Numbered from the stretch's first letter, positions 1-9,019 are shown. The stretch is 13,570 bases of DNA from Planctomycetota bacterium (GCA_027295245.1 JAPULF010000363.1:1-13570), one strand, 5' to 3'. Made by a program: numbers and translations. Notes: a model not told the origin generated them from the sequence alone.

Positions 1-2323
1 TCGCGCCGCGCTGAACCCCCACATCCCTCGCGCGCTTCAACGACTCCGACGCGGGCTTGTCGGTCCCGGCCAGTTCGGATGCGAGGGCCGCCATGCGTTC
101 GAGCAATTCATCGGTCTCGCGGGCGAGAAGCGATTGACCCGTCCCGGCCCGCGCCAATTCGGTTCGCTCCAGGGTGTGCAATTGGTCGAGCGGCCTGCCT
201 TCGATGGATCGGGCGAGATGATCAATGTCCCGACCCAGGGCCTCCTGGCGATCGAGCAACTCCCTCACCTTCCGGGCCGCGTCTTCGAAGTCACTCCATT
301 GGTCTATTTCTCGGATCATGCTCCGCAACGCATCGATCGCGCCACGCTGGTCCTCGGCCGAGTCCATCAGGTCGGAATGTTGTTGGGTCGACTCCGGAGC
401 TTCGCCTGCCTGCATCAACGATTCACTGGCGCCGCCGAGCGTGTCCGCAGCAATTCGACGAATCGCGTTCGCCAGCCGCCGGGCCTGCCGGGCCACGTCC
501 GGACGGTCGGCGCGATTCCGCTCGACTCGCCGGGCGACCTCGAACATGCGCCGGGAGACGTGCCGCCCGTCAACAGACGTCCGCTTCAGCTCGTCCGCCA
601 GCCGCTGGAGCGTGGCGAGTTCGTCGCGATCGAGTCTCCGGCCCCGGGCCGGACCGTCCGCGACGGTTTCGGTCGTATCCAGCACCGACTCGACGGCCAC
701 CAGCATGTCGTGCAACAAACCCCGCAACGCCAACAGGTCGCGTTCGGCCGACTGCATCAGTTGGTCCGGCGATATCACGCGGATGTGCAACTTGTTTGAC
801 TGGATCGGTCCGTGCGTATCGCCGTCGAGTTGAAAGTTGTCGCGCACCTCGGCATGCGCCTTCAACAAGTCGCCCGGTGACAAGTTCAGGGACGCCAGAT
901 CCCAGCGAAAGGAGACATGGGCGGCCAGTCCGTCCGATTTGAATCCCTCGCGCTCCGTCAGATCGGTCCGTTCGAGCGCTTCGGTCGATTGAGCCGTGGC
1001 GATCCAAACGAGTGACGTCAGGCCGAAGTCGTCGAATGCGGATACGCCGACGTCGATCACCGCTTTCGGCGTGGCCTCGACAACGCCCGACGGCCGTGTG
1101 ATTCGCGCCGTCGGCGGAACGTCGGCCCGCACATCCAGTCGGTATGCCGGCCCGCGCCTCGAACCGAATCCGTGCCGGTCAACGAGCCTGACCTCGAAAT
1201 TGGCGGTCTTGTCGGCCGGAAACTCGGCGACCAGAAGATCGTCGCCTTCGCGGTTGAACTCGATTGACTGCCCACCGTCGAACAACAACTCCGCGGCCGG
1301 TCCGCCGTCGCTTCGAGTTGCAAGCGGCTTGCTCGCAATCAGTTCGAGTCGGGCCAGGCTTCCGCGCACGGTTGACGCGATTCCGTCATCGAGCGGGTTC
1401 ACAACCTGCTCTCGCATCCTTGCATATTCCGGCGGCGAGAATACGAACCGGGCCGATTTGACCGCCGGCCGTCGGACGACGCGTATCAAGGAAGGATGAT
1501 CTGATGTACTGTCGTCTCCGGCCTCGAGCGTGTATCGCACATCCGCCCGCAAATCCTCCAACATCAATCGATAGACCCCGTCGGCATCGCGCCGCATCAT
1601 GTCGCGCCGTGGAAGCCCTCCACCCTGTGACCAGGTGACGAATCCCCGCAGCCTCTCATGGCCCCCGCGACGCAAGCGCATTTCGATCTGCAAAGATTCG
1701 CCGAATGCCGCGACGGAAGCGCCCGTAACGGGCTCGATTTCCACTTGCTTGGGCCACTCGGCATCGGAAAAGGGAAAAACGAATCGCCGCAGGCCCGTCT
1801 CCAGACCGCGGGGCGCCGCGAAACCCGCACCGACGAGTACGCCGACGAGCCCCATGGCGGCCGCGGCAGACTTACCGGGTCGTCGCGTACTCAAGGCGCT
1901 CACCAGCGGCGTCTCCGCGGCCGACTTGGCCGTGTTGGCAAGGACCCGCTGCCACAATTCCGGCGAGCCGTCGGCGCCGCGGAGAAGAAAGGCCGCCGCG
2001 CTGGCCAGGCGGTCGCGAAAATCGGGTGTCAGTCGGCCGAGTTTTAATGCCATCTGATCGAGGCTGATCGGCGAAAGCGCGGGGCGGCCGATCCTCCGCA
2101 CGATCCACACCACGGACCAAATCGCGAGCGAGGCCAACACACCGGCTCGAAACAACGGTGGGAAATGCACCCACCAGTCGAGCAAGACGAATCCGGCGAA
2201 TGTCGCGAGCACGGCCACCGCAAGACGGCTCAACCCGTCGATGACGAGCATGGCGCGCAGCCGGCGTCGAACCCGTCGAAGCGAGTCCAGGATTTCTTCC
2301 GGTTTCAGGTCGTGATCCGACAT
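1..2323 (-). CDS. DUF4175-like membrane and coiled-coil protein, C-terminus cut by window edge
   Basis: The frame is open from an ATG at 2323-2321 to the left edge, giving 774 residues with no stop, so the C-terminus is missing. Residues about 31-50, 57-76 and 152-170 are hydrophobic membrane segments. A periplasmic-type region follows, with the PPEYARM stretch near residue 290 and the DNFQLDGDTHG / LHIRVISPDQL stretch before about residue 520, which resembles DUF4175-like proteins found beside MoxR operons. Residues about 520-774 are charged, Leu/Ala/Arg-rich and predicted to form coiled coils. The gene starts 25 nt after the upstream VWA gene, behind an AGGA ribosome-binding site. As the last visible gene of the operon it may be a membrane scaffold for the MoxR/VWA proteins; that is inference, and the molecular function is unknown. 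Family assignment is moderate; that it is a real gene is near certain. Confidence 0.82.
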   Translation of the reverse strand, partial: MSDHDLKPEEILDSLRRVRRRLRAMLVIDGLSRLAVAVLATFAGFVLLDWWVHFPPLFRAGVLASLAIWSVVWIVRRIGRPALSPISLDQMALKLGRLTPDFRDRLASAAAFLLRGADGSPELWQRVLANTAKSAAETPLVSALSTRRPGKSAAAAMGLVGVLVGAGFAAPRGLETGLRRFVFPFSDAEWPKQVEIEPVTGASVAAFGESLQIEMRLRRGGHERLRGFVTWSQGGGLPRRDMMRRDADGVYRLMLEDLRADVRYTLEAGDDSTSDHPSLIRVVRRPAVKSARFVFSPPEYARMREQVVNPLDDGIASTVRGSLARLELIASKPLATRSDGGPAAELLFDGGQSIEFNREGDDLLVAEFPADKTANFEVRLVDRHGFGSRRGPAYRLDVRADVPPTARITRPSGVVEATPKAVIDVGVSAFDDFGLTSLVWIATAQSTEALERTDLTEREGFKSDGLAAHVSFRWDLASLNLSPGDLLKAHAEVRDNFQLDGDTHGPIQSNKLHIRVISPDQLMQSAERDLLALRGLLHDMLVAVESVLDTTETVADGPARGRRLDRDELATLQRLADELKRTSVDGRHVSRRMFEVARRVERNRADRPDVARQARRLANAIRRIAADTLGGASESLMQAGEAPESTQQHSDLMDSAEDQRGAIDALRSMIREIDQWSDFEDAARKVRELLDRQEALGRDIDHLARSIEGRPLDQLHTLERTELARAGTGQSLLARETDELLERMAALASELAGTDKPASESLKRARDVGVQRGA

Positions 2324-2331
2324 AGATGGAA

Positions 2332-2335
2332 TCCT
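2332..2335 (-). promoter_or_regulatory. Ribosome-binding site of the DUF4175-like gene
   Basis: AGGA on the minus strand lies 8 nt before the ATG at 2323-2321. It fixes the start of a gene whose stop lies outside the window. Confidence 0.6.
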
Positions 2336-2348
2336 GCGCGCATACCGG

Positions 2349-4712
2349 TCAGGCCAGGCCCTTGACCTTTCGAATCACCCACTCGGCCACGATCAAGAGC
2401 AAGAAAGTAAAAAGCGCCAGCCGCGTGTCCCAAAGCGGCTCTTCAATATCGTCCGGAACGGAGACACTGCGGTCGGGGATCATCGCGGCGACGACCGCCG
2501 GATCGCTCCCGAGCAAGTGAAATTCTCCGCCGGTGCGGGCCGCGATCATCCGCATGAATTCATGGTCCGCTTCCGAGCGATGCCGCTCCGGGTCGCTCGA
2601 ATTCACCGTGACCACGCGGCCCTGTATGCCGGCCCTCTTGAGCGCGCGCGGAGCGGACACATCCAAGACGAAACTGCCCGTGCGCCTGGGGTAAAAAGTG
2701 CCCTCAAATGTGCGGGCGACGGGTCCCAACCTCGTCAGAGCGACACGATCGATCAATCCGCCCCGACCGTCGGTCACGTTCACGGTGGCGTGTTCGATTC
2801 CGTCGGCGGTCGCCGCCTCGCCGGCGCGAAGGCGTACGCGTACCTTTCGCCCGAATTCATACGACTTGCGGTCGGTGTCCAGGCGCCAGGGTTTCTCGCC
2901 GCCGAGACGTCGGCCCCGGGCCAGGCCGCGAACGAGCTGAATCCAGAAATTCTCATAGATCGCCTGGCCCTGATATCGGCGCCAGCGCCATACGTCGTCG
3001 CTACCGACGTAGCAGGTGCGGCCGGCTCCGTAACGCCGAACGACGACGAGCGGAACGGGCTCGCCCAAGGCAGTTTCGGCGGACGGATGTTCGGCCAGGA
3101 CGGTGGCCCCCGGACGCGGTCCGAGCACATTTGCGAACCAAAACCATCCAGGCAGTTGCTCGACCAGGGTCTGCACGTCGAGGTCTTGGTGATCGAGCCG
3201 AAACATTCGGCTCTCCTTCCCCTCGGCCGTCAGCCGGGGCGCGAACGACTCGCGCAGCACACCGGCATAGCGCCCGTAGAACTGCGGGTCGATGCGAACC
3301 GGCAGGAGCTTCGAAAGCGGCGTTCCACCGAGCGAATGGGGCACATTCCACTCACCCGCGATGAAGGCGACGCCGCCGCCGTGTACCGACACGAAATCGT
3401 CGAGCATCGCGAGCCGCGCGGAATCAATCCACGGATCGCGCGGATCGACATCCCCCAACACCACGACGTCGTACCGCAAGAGCTCTTCTATACTGTCCGG
3501 AAAGTGCCGGATCGGACGCGTGCCTTCCTGTGCGAACTTGGGGTCGGCGTCGATCAGCAGACAACTGCTTTCCAGGCTCGGCTCCCGGACCATCAGGTCC
3601 TTGAGACACCGGTATTCGAACCTCGGCCGCCCCTCGACGTACATCACGCTGATCTTTTCGTCGTGGACCGAAATCATCAGATCGGCGGCGTTGTTTTCGG
3701 CGGTCTGTTCGTCTTCGCGCGGAATCGCCACGACGCGCAATCCGCGACGCCCACCGCGCTCCGGGCGATAGCGAAATTCCGTGTCCACCGTATCGAGCTG
3801 ACCCCCGACTTCGATGATCTTCGAGTCGAGCAATTCGTCGGTCGCCTGGTCGCGTAATTGAACGGTTATCGCGACCGGTTCGTCGTATCCGTGGGCGTCG
3901 ATCTGGATCCGGATGCCTAGCGGATCGTGAAGGAAAACGTGTTCATCCGCCCAAACCGACGTAATCGCAATGTCGCGCCGGGGAAGGGTCGAACCTACCG
4001 CCAGCGTCTGAACGGAAACGGTTCGGGCGGTCGCGGCTTGAACAGCCTGTTCCAATTCCCGCGGCTCATTCTGGCGGCCATCGGAGACGACCACGATGCC
4101 GGCGAGCCTGCGTCCCTGCGTGCGATCGAGAATCGTCGTAACGGATCCTGCAACATTGGTCCGCCCTCCGTCGGGCTTCAAACCGGACAGGGTCTTGACG
4201 AGGTTGGCGCGTTCTTCCGGCCGTGCAGCCAATCCGATGCGTTCAGCGTCGCGCGAAAAGGCCCACACCTCGACGTGGTGGAGCTTGTTCAGTTCGGCCA
4301 GCAACCCGTCGGGGCCGGACAACGACGCGACCGCCGCGTCCCATCGACTTACGACTCTCTCCGAGTCGGATGACGCAGACTCTGCATCGGGCGTGTCCAT
4401 GCTGGCGGACTTGTCTATCAAGACCGCCACCACCGACGGGTCGACGGTGTTGCGACGCAAGACGAGCATCGGCCGGGCGAAGAGCAGCATGACCACGCCG
4501 ATCACGCAGAGGCGAATCACAATCAGCCCCCAGCGCACGCGGCCTTTCACGGCGTCTCGTCGATAGATGACTACCACAATGAAGACGGCCAGGACCCATC
4601 CGACCAACTGAACCCACGCCTCGGGCGGCGTTGCCAGCCGGACGGAGAGCGGACTGTCATCCGACAGACGAATCCGCTCCAACCCCAGCAGCCATTCGAT
4701 CCAATGGGTCAT
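2349..4712 (-). CDS. VWA domain membrane protein with glutamine-amidotransferase-like domain
   Basis: A 787-residue protein. An N-terminal membrane pair lies at about residues 33-50 and 62-80. A von Willebrand factor A domain follows, with the metal-site motif DKSAS at 100-104, the GGRTN threonine and the later VVVSDG aspartate, so the metal site looks complete. A second region, with VVLGDVDPRDP and VHGGGVAFIAGEWN, resembles a class I glutamine amidotransferase fold but has no cysteine at the expected nucleophile elbow, so it is probably non-catalytic. A last membrane helix (LALFTFLLLIVAEWVI) sits at the C-terminus. The chosen ATG overlaps the upstream stop as ATGA, the usual mark of translational coupling; a TTG 18 nt further up is possible but less likely. 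The protein is an expected partner of the MoxR ATPase, by analogy with known MoxR/VWA pairs. Its substrate is unknown. Confidence 0.88.
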   Translation of the reverse strand: MTHWIEWLLGLERIRLSDDSPLSVRLATPPEAWVQLVGWVLAVFIVVVIYRRDAVKGRVRWGLIVIRLCVIGVVMLLFARPMLVLRRNTVDPSVVAVLIDKSASMDTPDAESASSDSERVVSRWDAAVASLSGPDGLLAELNKLHHVEVWAFSRDAERIGLAARPEERANLVKTLSGLKPDGGRTNVAGSVTTILDRTQGRRLAGIVVVSDGRQNEPRELEQAVQAATARTVSVQTLAVGSTLPRRDIAITSVWADEHVFLHDPLGIRIQIDAHGYDEPVAITVQLRDQATDELLDSKIIEVGGQLDTVDTEFRYRPERGGRRGLRVVAIPREDEQTAENNAADLMISVHDEKISVMYVEGRPRFEYRCLKDLMVREPSLESSCLLIDADPKFAQEGTRPIRHFPDSIEELLRYDVVVLGDVDPRDPWIDSARLAMLDDFVSVHGGGVAFIAGEWNVPHSLGGTPLSKLLPVRIDPQFYGRYAGVLRESFAPRLTAEGKESRMFRLDHQDLDVQTLVEQLPGWFWFANVLGPRPGATVLAEHPSAETALGEPVPLVVVRRYGAGRTCYVGSDDVWRWRRYQGQAIYENFWIQLVRGLARGRRLGGEKPWRLDTDRKSYEFGRKVRVRLRAGEAATADGIEHATVNVTDGRGGLIDRVALTRLGPVARTFEGTFYPRRTGSFVLDVSAPRALKRAGIQGRVVTVNSSDPERHRSEADHEFMRMIAARTGGEFHLLGSDPAVVAAMIPDRSVSVPDDIEEPLWDTRLALFTFLLLIVAEWVIRKVKGLA

Positions 4713-6889
4713 CGTTGCTGTCCAAACCAAGTGGCCATCAGGCTCTCGACAAATACCAGCGCGAATAGACCGATCAACATCGATCTCGTGAACTCTTCGT
4801 GCGGCGCGAGGGCCGCCTTTGTATGTACAAGTTCCGTCTGCCCGACAAGCACCACGCCGTCGCCGAACGCGACCCTCAACGATCGCTCGTCCGTCGGCCT
4901 CAAGTCTCCTTCAAATCCGTCAACGTTGACGGCGAAGTGGGTCTGTGGGCCGGAACCGCCCATCACGTAGATGCCCGGCCTTTGCGTATCGCGATAGACA
5001 AACGCTGCGCCATCATCGACGGGCTCCGCTTCGATCGACGCGGTCTGCCCATCGGGCCGGGCCATTTCGCCCGGGCGGGCCGCAAGCGACGGACGGACCC
5101 GTTTGACCAGCGACTCTCCGATGTCGACGTTTCTGCCGGCGCTCGAATCTCCGGCCGCGAAGGCCGTCAGATTGAGAAAGAGCGGCACAAAATCAGGCTT
5201 GGATGGGAGATTGGTCCAAGCCATGTCCGCGCCGATCAACGAAACAAGCACACGTCCGCGCGAAACCTGATGCGAAACCAGGACCGGCGGGCCTGTTTCC
5301 AGCCTGAGCAACGTCCGCGCGTCGCTCGACTGCTCTTCAACGCTCCAGTAGCCTTGGGCATGGGCGGTGAGCAGCCCGCCGCGATTGTGATCCACGAAAT
5401 CGAGCATCACGGGATGATTGGCATCCGCGATTTGAAGTCCGGGCAACGGGTCGTCATTTTCAATCACGACCGCCGACACCAGTCGAAACGGCATGAGCCC
5501 GGTCGACGAATTGCCTGCTCCGGCCCATTCGTTGTAGTGCTCGGGATTGACCTGATCGCCCAGAAAGATCATCGCGCCTCCGCCACGCCGCACGAAGTCT
5601 CCGAGCCGCTTCCACGTGGCCGGGGACAGGCGACGGACGTTTCCCAATACGACGACGGCGTAGTCGTCCAGGACCTCCGATTCTATTTCGACCGGCGTCA
5701 CCAATCTCAATCCCTCGGCATATCCCTCTCCGTCGGCCCGGCGGGCGCCCAGTGCGGCCAGGCCGTAAAACAGATCGTTCTCCCGGGCGGAGTCGGAGGG
5801 GCGGTCCGCCACGGCCAGCACGCGTGCCTGTCGGGAAACGTGGATCACGAGGAATCGGGAGTCGTCCGCCGAAAGGACGTCCTCCGCCGAAGACAACGCC
5901 CGTGCCGAGACGCGATGCGATCCGCCGCGATCGAATTCCACCTGAAACTCGAGCGTATGGGCCGCACCGGGTTCGAGCGACGGCGCCCGCACCGTTCTCA
6001 GAACCGCGCCGTCCATTCGTAGCTCGACTTCAGCATCGTCAATTCGTACGTCGCCGTGATTGGCAATTTCGACGCTGCACAGCAATGGAATGTCCAGCCC
6101 CACCACCGGGCTCTTGCAGTCCAGCGCCCGAACCGCGAGATTCGGCCGGGAGCGCGGGCCCACGTCTACGAAATACAAGGAATCGATGTTGGACGACAGC
6201 GGATTCGAAGAAGAAACACCGCCGTCGGCCTTGGACGGTCCGCCGCGAATCTGCGCGGTTTCGCGAACCGATCCGGCGCTGAGATCCGTCAACACATACG
6301 CGACGCGACCGCCCTTCAGTGCGTCCTCCTGTCCGAGCAGTTCGGACGCCGCCCGAATGGCGGCGGGCAAATCCGTCCGTTTTGCGGTACACGCAAGGGC
6401 GTTCACCACGTCCCGCAGGGCATGATGATCGTGAACCAGTTGCGTCCGGGCCCTTGCGTTCGCCGATGCCGTCACCACCGCGGCCCGGTCGCCATCATCG
6501 AATCCGTCTATCAGGCCCAGCGCCGTGCTCCGAGCCGCCTCGAACGCGGTGCGGCCGTCGCTTCGAACGGCCGTCATCGACAGACTGTCGTCTATGATGA
6601 TGACGCGATCCACGCGGGGATCGCCCAGCGAAGACATGAGCGATGAGGCCGTCGCATGGGGCCGGGCTATCGCAAGACCGACCAGGATTACCACGAGCGT
6701 CCGCACCGCGATCAACAGCCACTGCTCGATCCGGATTCGCCGGCGGCTACGCCTGTGGGCCTGCAGCAAGAAGGACATCGCGGCCCACGGCTCCTCGCGA
6801 TATCGCCGTCGATTGATCAGGTGGACGATAAGAGGAATCGTCGCCAGCCCGATCGTCGCCCATGCAAAACCTGGATGAAGGAATCCCAA
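4709..6889 (-). CDS. BatA-type VWA membrane protein
   Basis: A 726-residue protein counted from the TTG at 6889. The N-terminus GFLHPGFAWATIGLATIPL then LINRRRY is the BatA (aerotolerance) signature with its first membrane helix; a second helix (WLLIAVRTLVVILVGLAIA) follows. The VWA metal site is DDSLS at about residues 100-104, with further site residues in TDLP and VLTDLS. A middle region with VVVLGNVRR and RRGGGAMIFLGDQ is amidotransferase-like without a nucleophile cysteine, the same architecture as the gene downstream, so the two are likely old paralogues. The last helix (LIGLFALVFVESLMATWF) is followed by a short tail. The TTG start is preferred because AAAGGA lies 6 nt upstream; a GTG at 6916 would add nine residues. 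The stop overlaps the next start by 4 nt. The role is inferred as a membrane partner of MoxR in envelope processes. Confidence 0.87.
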   Translation of the reverse strand: MGFLHPGFAWATIGLATIPLIVHLINRRRYREEPWAAMSFLLQAHRRSRRRIRIEQWLLIAVRTLVVILVGLAIARPHATASSLMSSLGDPRVDRVIIIDDSLSMTAVRSDGRTAFEAARSTALGLIDGFDDGDRAAVVTASANARARTQLVHDHHALRDVVNALACTAKRTDLPAAIRAASELLGQEDALKGGRVAYVLTDLSAGSVRETAQIRGGPSKADGGVSSSNPLSSNIDSLYFVDVGPRSRPNLAVRALDCKSPVVGLDIPLLCSVEIANHGDVRIDDAEVELRMDGAVLRTVRAPSLEPGAAHTLEFQVEFDRGGSHRVSARALSSAEDVLSADDSRFLVIHVSRQARVLAVADRPSDSARENDLFYGLAALGARRADGEGYAEGLRLVTPVEIESEVLDDYAVVVLGNVRRLSPATWKRLGDFVRRGGGAMIFLGDQVNPEHYNEWAGAGNSSTGLMPFRLVSAVVIENDDPLPGLQIADANHPVMLDFVDHNRGGLLTAHAQGYWSVEEQSSDARTLLRLETGPPVLVSHQVSRGRVLVSLIGADMAWTNLPSKPDFVPLFLNLTAFAAGDSSAGRNVDIGESLVKRVRPSLAARPGEMARPDGQTASIEAEPVDDGAAFVYRDTQRPGIYVMGGSGPQTHFAVNVDGFEGDLRPTDERSLRVAFGDGVVLVGQTELVHTKAALAPHEEFTRSMLIGLFALVFVESLMATWFGQQR

Positions 6890-6895
6890 TGCTTT

Positions 6896-6901
6896 TCCTT
6901 T
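6896..6901 (-). promoter_or_regulatory. Ribosome-binding site supporting a TTG start for the BatA-type gene
   Basis: AAAGGA on the minus strand sits 6 nt before the TTG at 6889-6887, which opens directly onto the conserved FLHP motif. The alternative GTG at 6916 has no comparable site in front of it. Confidence 0.5.
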
Positions 6902-6952
6902 CCGTGTGCCCGGCACACACGCCCCGTGCGAGATCGGATATCGGCCGGCGGT

Positions 6953-7876
6953 TTATCTCCTGCGCGACACGCGGGCCGCCCTCGTCGCCAGAAACGTCCC
7001 GAGGGTGGCGCTCATCGGGTCGCTGGTGTTGAATACGTCGTAATCCACGCGCTGCTCGTGGCATCCGCGTCGCACTTTCGCGACAAAGGCCCGGATCTCC
7101 TGGAGGTAGCGTTCCCGCATGACGCGCGGTTCGGTCATCAGGGTGCCTTGCTCCTCGAGGCCTCGGAAACGGACGGGCTTGTAAAACGGGAAGTTCAGTT
7201 CGGCGTCGTCCAGGACGTGAAGGACGATCGGCTCGTGGCCGCGATGTCGCAGGTGCTTGAGACCGCTGAGAACGCCATGCGTCTCTCCGAATAGATCGCT
7301 CAGGATCACGACCATGTGGCGCCGCCCGAGAGTCTCGGCGAGTTGATCCAATACGGTGCGGAACGACGTCTTTCCGGTTCCGGCCGACTGCTCCAGGGCC
7401 TGCACCACGGCCTTCCACTGCGCGGGATTGTTCGAAGTCCGCGTGACCCGGTGAAGAACCGTGTCAAAGGTCGCAACGCCCACGGCGTCCGACTGTTGAA
7501 GCGCCAGATAGGCCAGGGCCGCCGCCGCGGTGATGGCATATTCCCGCTTCGACAGGGCCGATGACGCGGAACGGTAGTTCATGGAATCGGAGCAGTCGAC
7601 CAGCATCAAGAGCTGCAGATTGGTCTCTTGTTCGTACTGCTTGACATAGTGCTTGTCGGTGCGGCCGTACACGCGCCAGTCGATGAATCGAATGTCGTCA
7701 CCCTGGGAATACTTGCGGTGCTCGGCAAATTCGACGGAAAAGCCTCGATGCGGCGAACGGTGCATTCCACTGATGAAGCCCTGGACGAGCCGGCGGGCCC
7801 GCAGGTCCAGACCGCTGATCTTCGCCAACACGGCGGGGTCCAGATAACGTCGATAATCTTCCGTAGCGCGTACCAT
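6953..7876 (-). CDS. DUF58 domain protein (VWA-like fold), MoxR partner
   Basis: A 307-residue soluble protein, the usual length for the family. The DUF58 core signature runs through residues about 45-72 (HRGFSVEFAEHRKYSQGDD, then IDWRVYGRTDKHYVKQYEQE). It leads into a VWA-like domain with DCSDS at 94-98, a complete DxSxS metal motif, and VVILSDLFGE later. DUF58 proteins are almost always encoded next to moxR and are thought to act with the ATPase as adaptor or substrate-binding partner. The gene begins 28 nt after the moxR stop and ends 63 nt before the BatA-type TTG start, with a TAA stop. The ATG at 7876 is taken as the start; a GTG immediately before it (7879) would add one residue, and no strong ribosome-binding site decides between them. 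Confidence 0.92.
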   Translation of the reverse strand: MVRATEDYRRYLDPAVLAKISGLDLRARRLVQGFISGMHRSPHRGFSVEFAEHRKYSQGDDIRFIDWRVYGRTDKHYVKQYEQETNLQLLMLVDCSDSMNYRSASSALSKREYAITAAAALAYLALQQSDAVGVATFDTVLHRVTRTSNNPAQWKAVVQALEQSAGTGKTSFRTVLDQLAETLGRRHMVVILSDLFGETHGVLSGLKHLRHRGHEPIVLHVLDDAELNFPFYKPVRFRGLEEQGTLMTEPRVMRERYLQEIRAFVAKVRRGCHEQRVDYDVFNTSDPMSATLGTFLATRAARVSRRR

Positions 7877-7904
7877 CACTCATGGGGCCCGTCACACAAA
7901 TACG

Positions 7905-8978
7905 TCAGTCTTTCATCAGCCGCTCGGCGCCGACGGCGTCCAGCTCCGGCGTCGCCCCCTTGGGTATTTCCTGCAACAGACGATCGATAATCCCGTCCGA
8001 AGTGACGCCGTCCGCATCCGCGTTGAAATTCGTGACGAGCCGATGCCGCAGCACCGGATGGGCCACCGCCTGAACGTCGTCCGTCGACACGTGATACCTT
8101 CCGTTGAGGATGGCCCGGGCCTTGCTGGCCAGCACGAGGTATTGCGACGCCCTCGGCCCCGCACCCCAACTGACGTAGTCGGAAACAAACTGCGGCACGT
8201 TCTCTTCGTTTGGCCGCGTCGCCCGGGCGATTCGCATCGCGTAGCGCATCACGTGATCGCCGCACGGCACGCGCCGGACGAGCGCCTGCAGCGTCTGCAC
8301 CTCGTTCGCGTTAAACACCCGCACCAGATCGGTGTCCTCGGGGGCGGTCGTCAATCGGATGATCTGCAGCTCCTCCTCCTCGCTCGGATATTGCACGAGG
8401 ATCTAGAACATGAACCGGTCGAGCTGGGCCTCCGGCAGCGGATAGGTACCCTCCTGCTCGATCGGATTTTGAGTCGCCAACACGAAAAAGGGCTGGGGTA
8501 GACGGTGTGTGAAACCCGCCGCCGTTACCTGGCCTTCCTGCATGGCCTCCAAGAGGGCGGCCTGTGTCTTGGGCGGCGTTCGGTTGATCTCGTCGGCCAG
8601 AATCACGTTCGCGAAGACCGGCCCCTGGGCGAACCGCAATTGCCGCTCGCCGGAAGTCTTGTCCTCCTCGATCATCTCGGTGCCGGTGATATCGCTGGGC
8701 ATGAGATCCGGCGTGAACTGGATGCGGTTGAACGACATGCTGAGCGTGCGGGCCAGGGCGCTTATGAGACGTGTCTTGGCCAGGCCCGGCACCCCCTCCA
8801 GAATGCAATGACCCTGCCCGAAGAGGCAGATCAGCAGCTCGTCAATGACGCGGTCCTGCCCGACAATGAGCTTGCGCAATTCCTGCCGGATTTTCGCGTG
8901 GGATTCCCCCAGAGTTTCAACTGCGTCGACCTCGCGACCGCTCAGGTCGCCCGTGGGACCAGAATCGCTGCTTGACAC
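7905..8978 (-). pseudogene. MoxR-family AAA+ ATPase interrupted by an in-frame amber codon
   Basis: Read through the TAG, this is a full-length MoxR ATPase of about 357 positions. It has Walker A GVPGLAKT at 62-69, Walker B VILADE at 125-130 followed by [19 protein letters not shown], sensor 1 ATQNP at 168-172 and the [16 protein letters not shown] block. Codon 192 (8405-8403) is TAG, exactly where relatives have Asn or Lys before the (I/V)xVxYPSxEEE stretch. The same frame then continues undamaged as ILVQYPSEEEE through the C-terminal lid domain to a TGA at 7905. A GTG (8396) lies two codons after the TAG and could allow reinitiation as a split protein. The GTG start at 8978 is chosen for its GGAG site. 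It is the first gene of the operon. A sequencing error, a recent null mutation, readthrough or a split ATPase all remain possible. Confidence 0.85.
8403..8405 (-). other. In-frame TAG codon inside moxR
   Basis: The minus strand reads TTC-ATG-TTC-TAG-ATC-CTC-GTG. The codons on both sides are conserved MoxR sequence in one frame, with no insertion or deletion. A single base change from a Lys (AAG), Gln or Glu codon would create it; an Asn codon would need two. wbpE (12139-12141) and wbpI (13307-13309) end with TAG, so TAG works as a stop elsewhere in this DNA. Confidence 0.95.
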
Positions 8979-8985
8979 TCCACAT

Positions 8986-8989
8986 CTCC
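8986..8989 (-). promoter_or_regulatory. Ribosome-binding site of moxR
   Basis: GGAG on the minus strand lies 7 nt before the GTG at 8978-8976. This favours that start over the in-frame TTG at 9011, which would add eleven residues with no family similarity. Confidence 0.55.
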
Positions 8990-9019
8990 GTTCGCGAGGC
9001 CATGACTCCAAATTCTAGG

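Noticed and set aside
79..942. Several overlapping plus-strand frames across the left end
   Set aside because: The minus strand holds one continuous frame from 2323 to the edge that matches the operon context; the plus-strand frames are shadows.
2517..3857. Plus-strand open frame of 446 codons
   Set aside because: It lies wholly antisense to the VWA gene with its recognisable metal site and helices; its translation shows no domain. An effect of GC-rich codon bias.
4713..4730. TTG start adding six residues to the second VWA protein
   Set aside because: The ATG at 4712 forms a standard ATGA overlap with the upstream stop; the TTG has no good ribosome-binding site.
4799..6022. Plus-strand open frame of 407 codons
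   Set aside because: It is antisense to the BatA-type gene, has no recognisable motif and a composition rich in Arg and His typical of shadow frames.
8403..8405. Genome-wide reassignment of TAG as an amino acid
   Set aside because: TAG correctly terminates wbpE at 12139-12141 and wbpI at 13307-13309 at normal family lengths.
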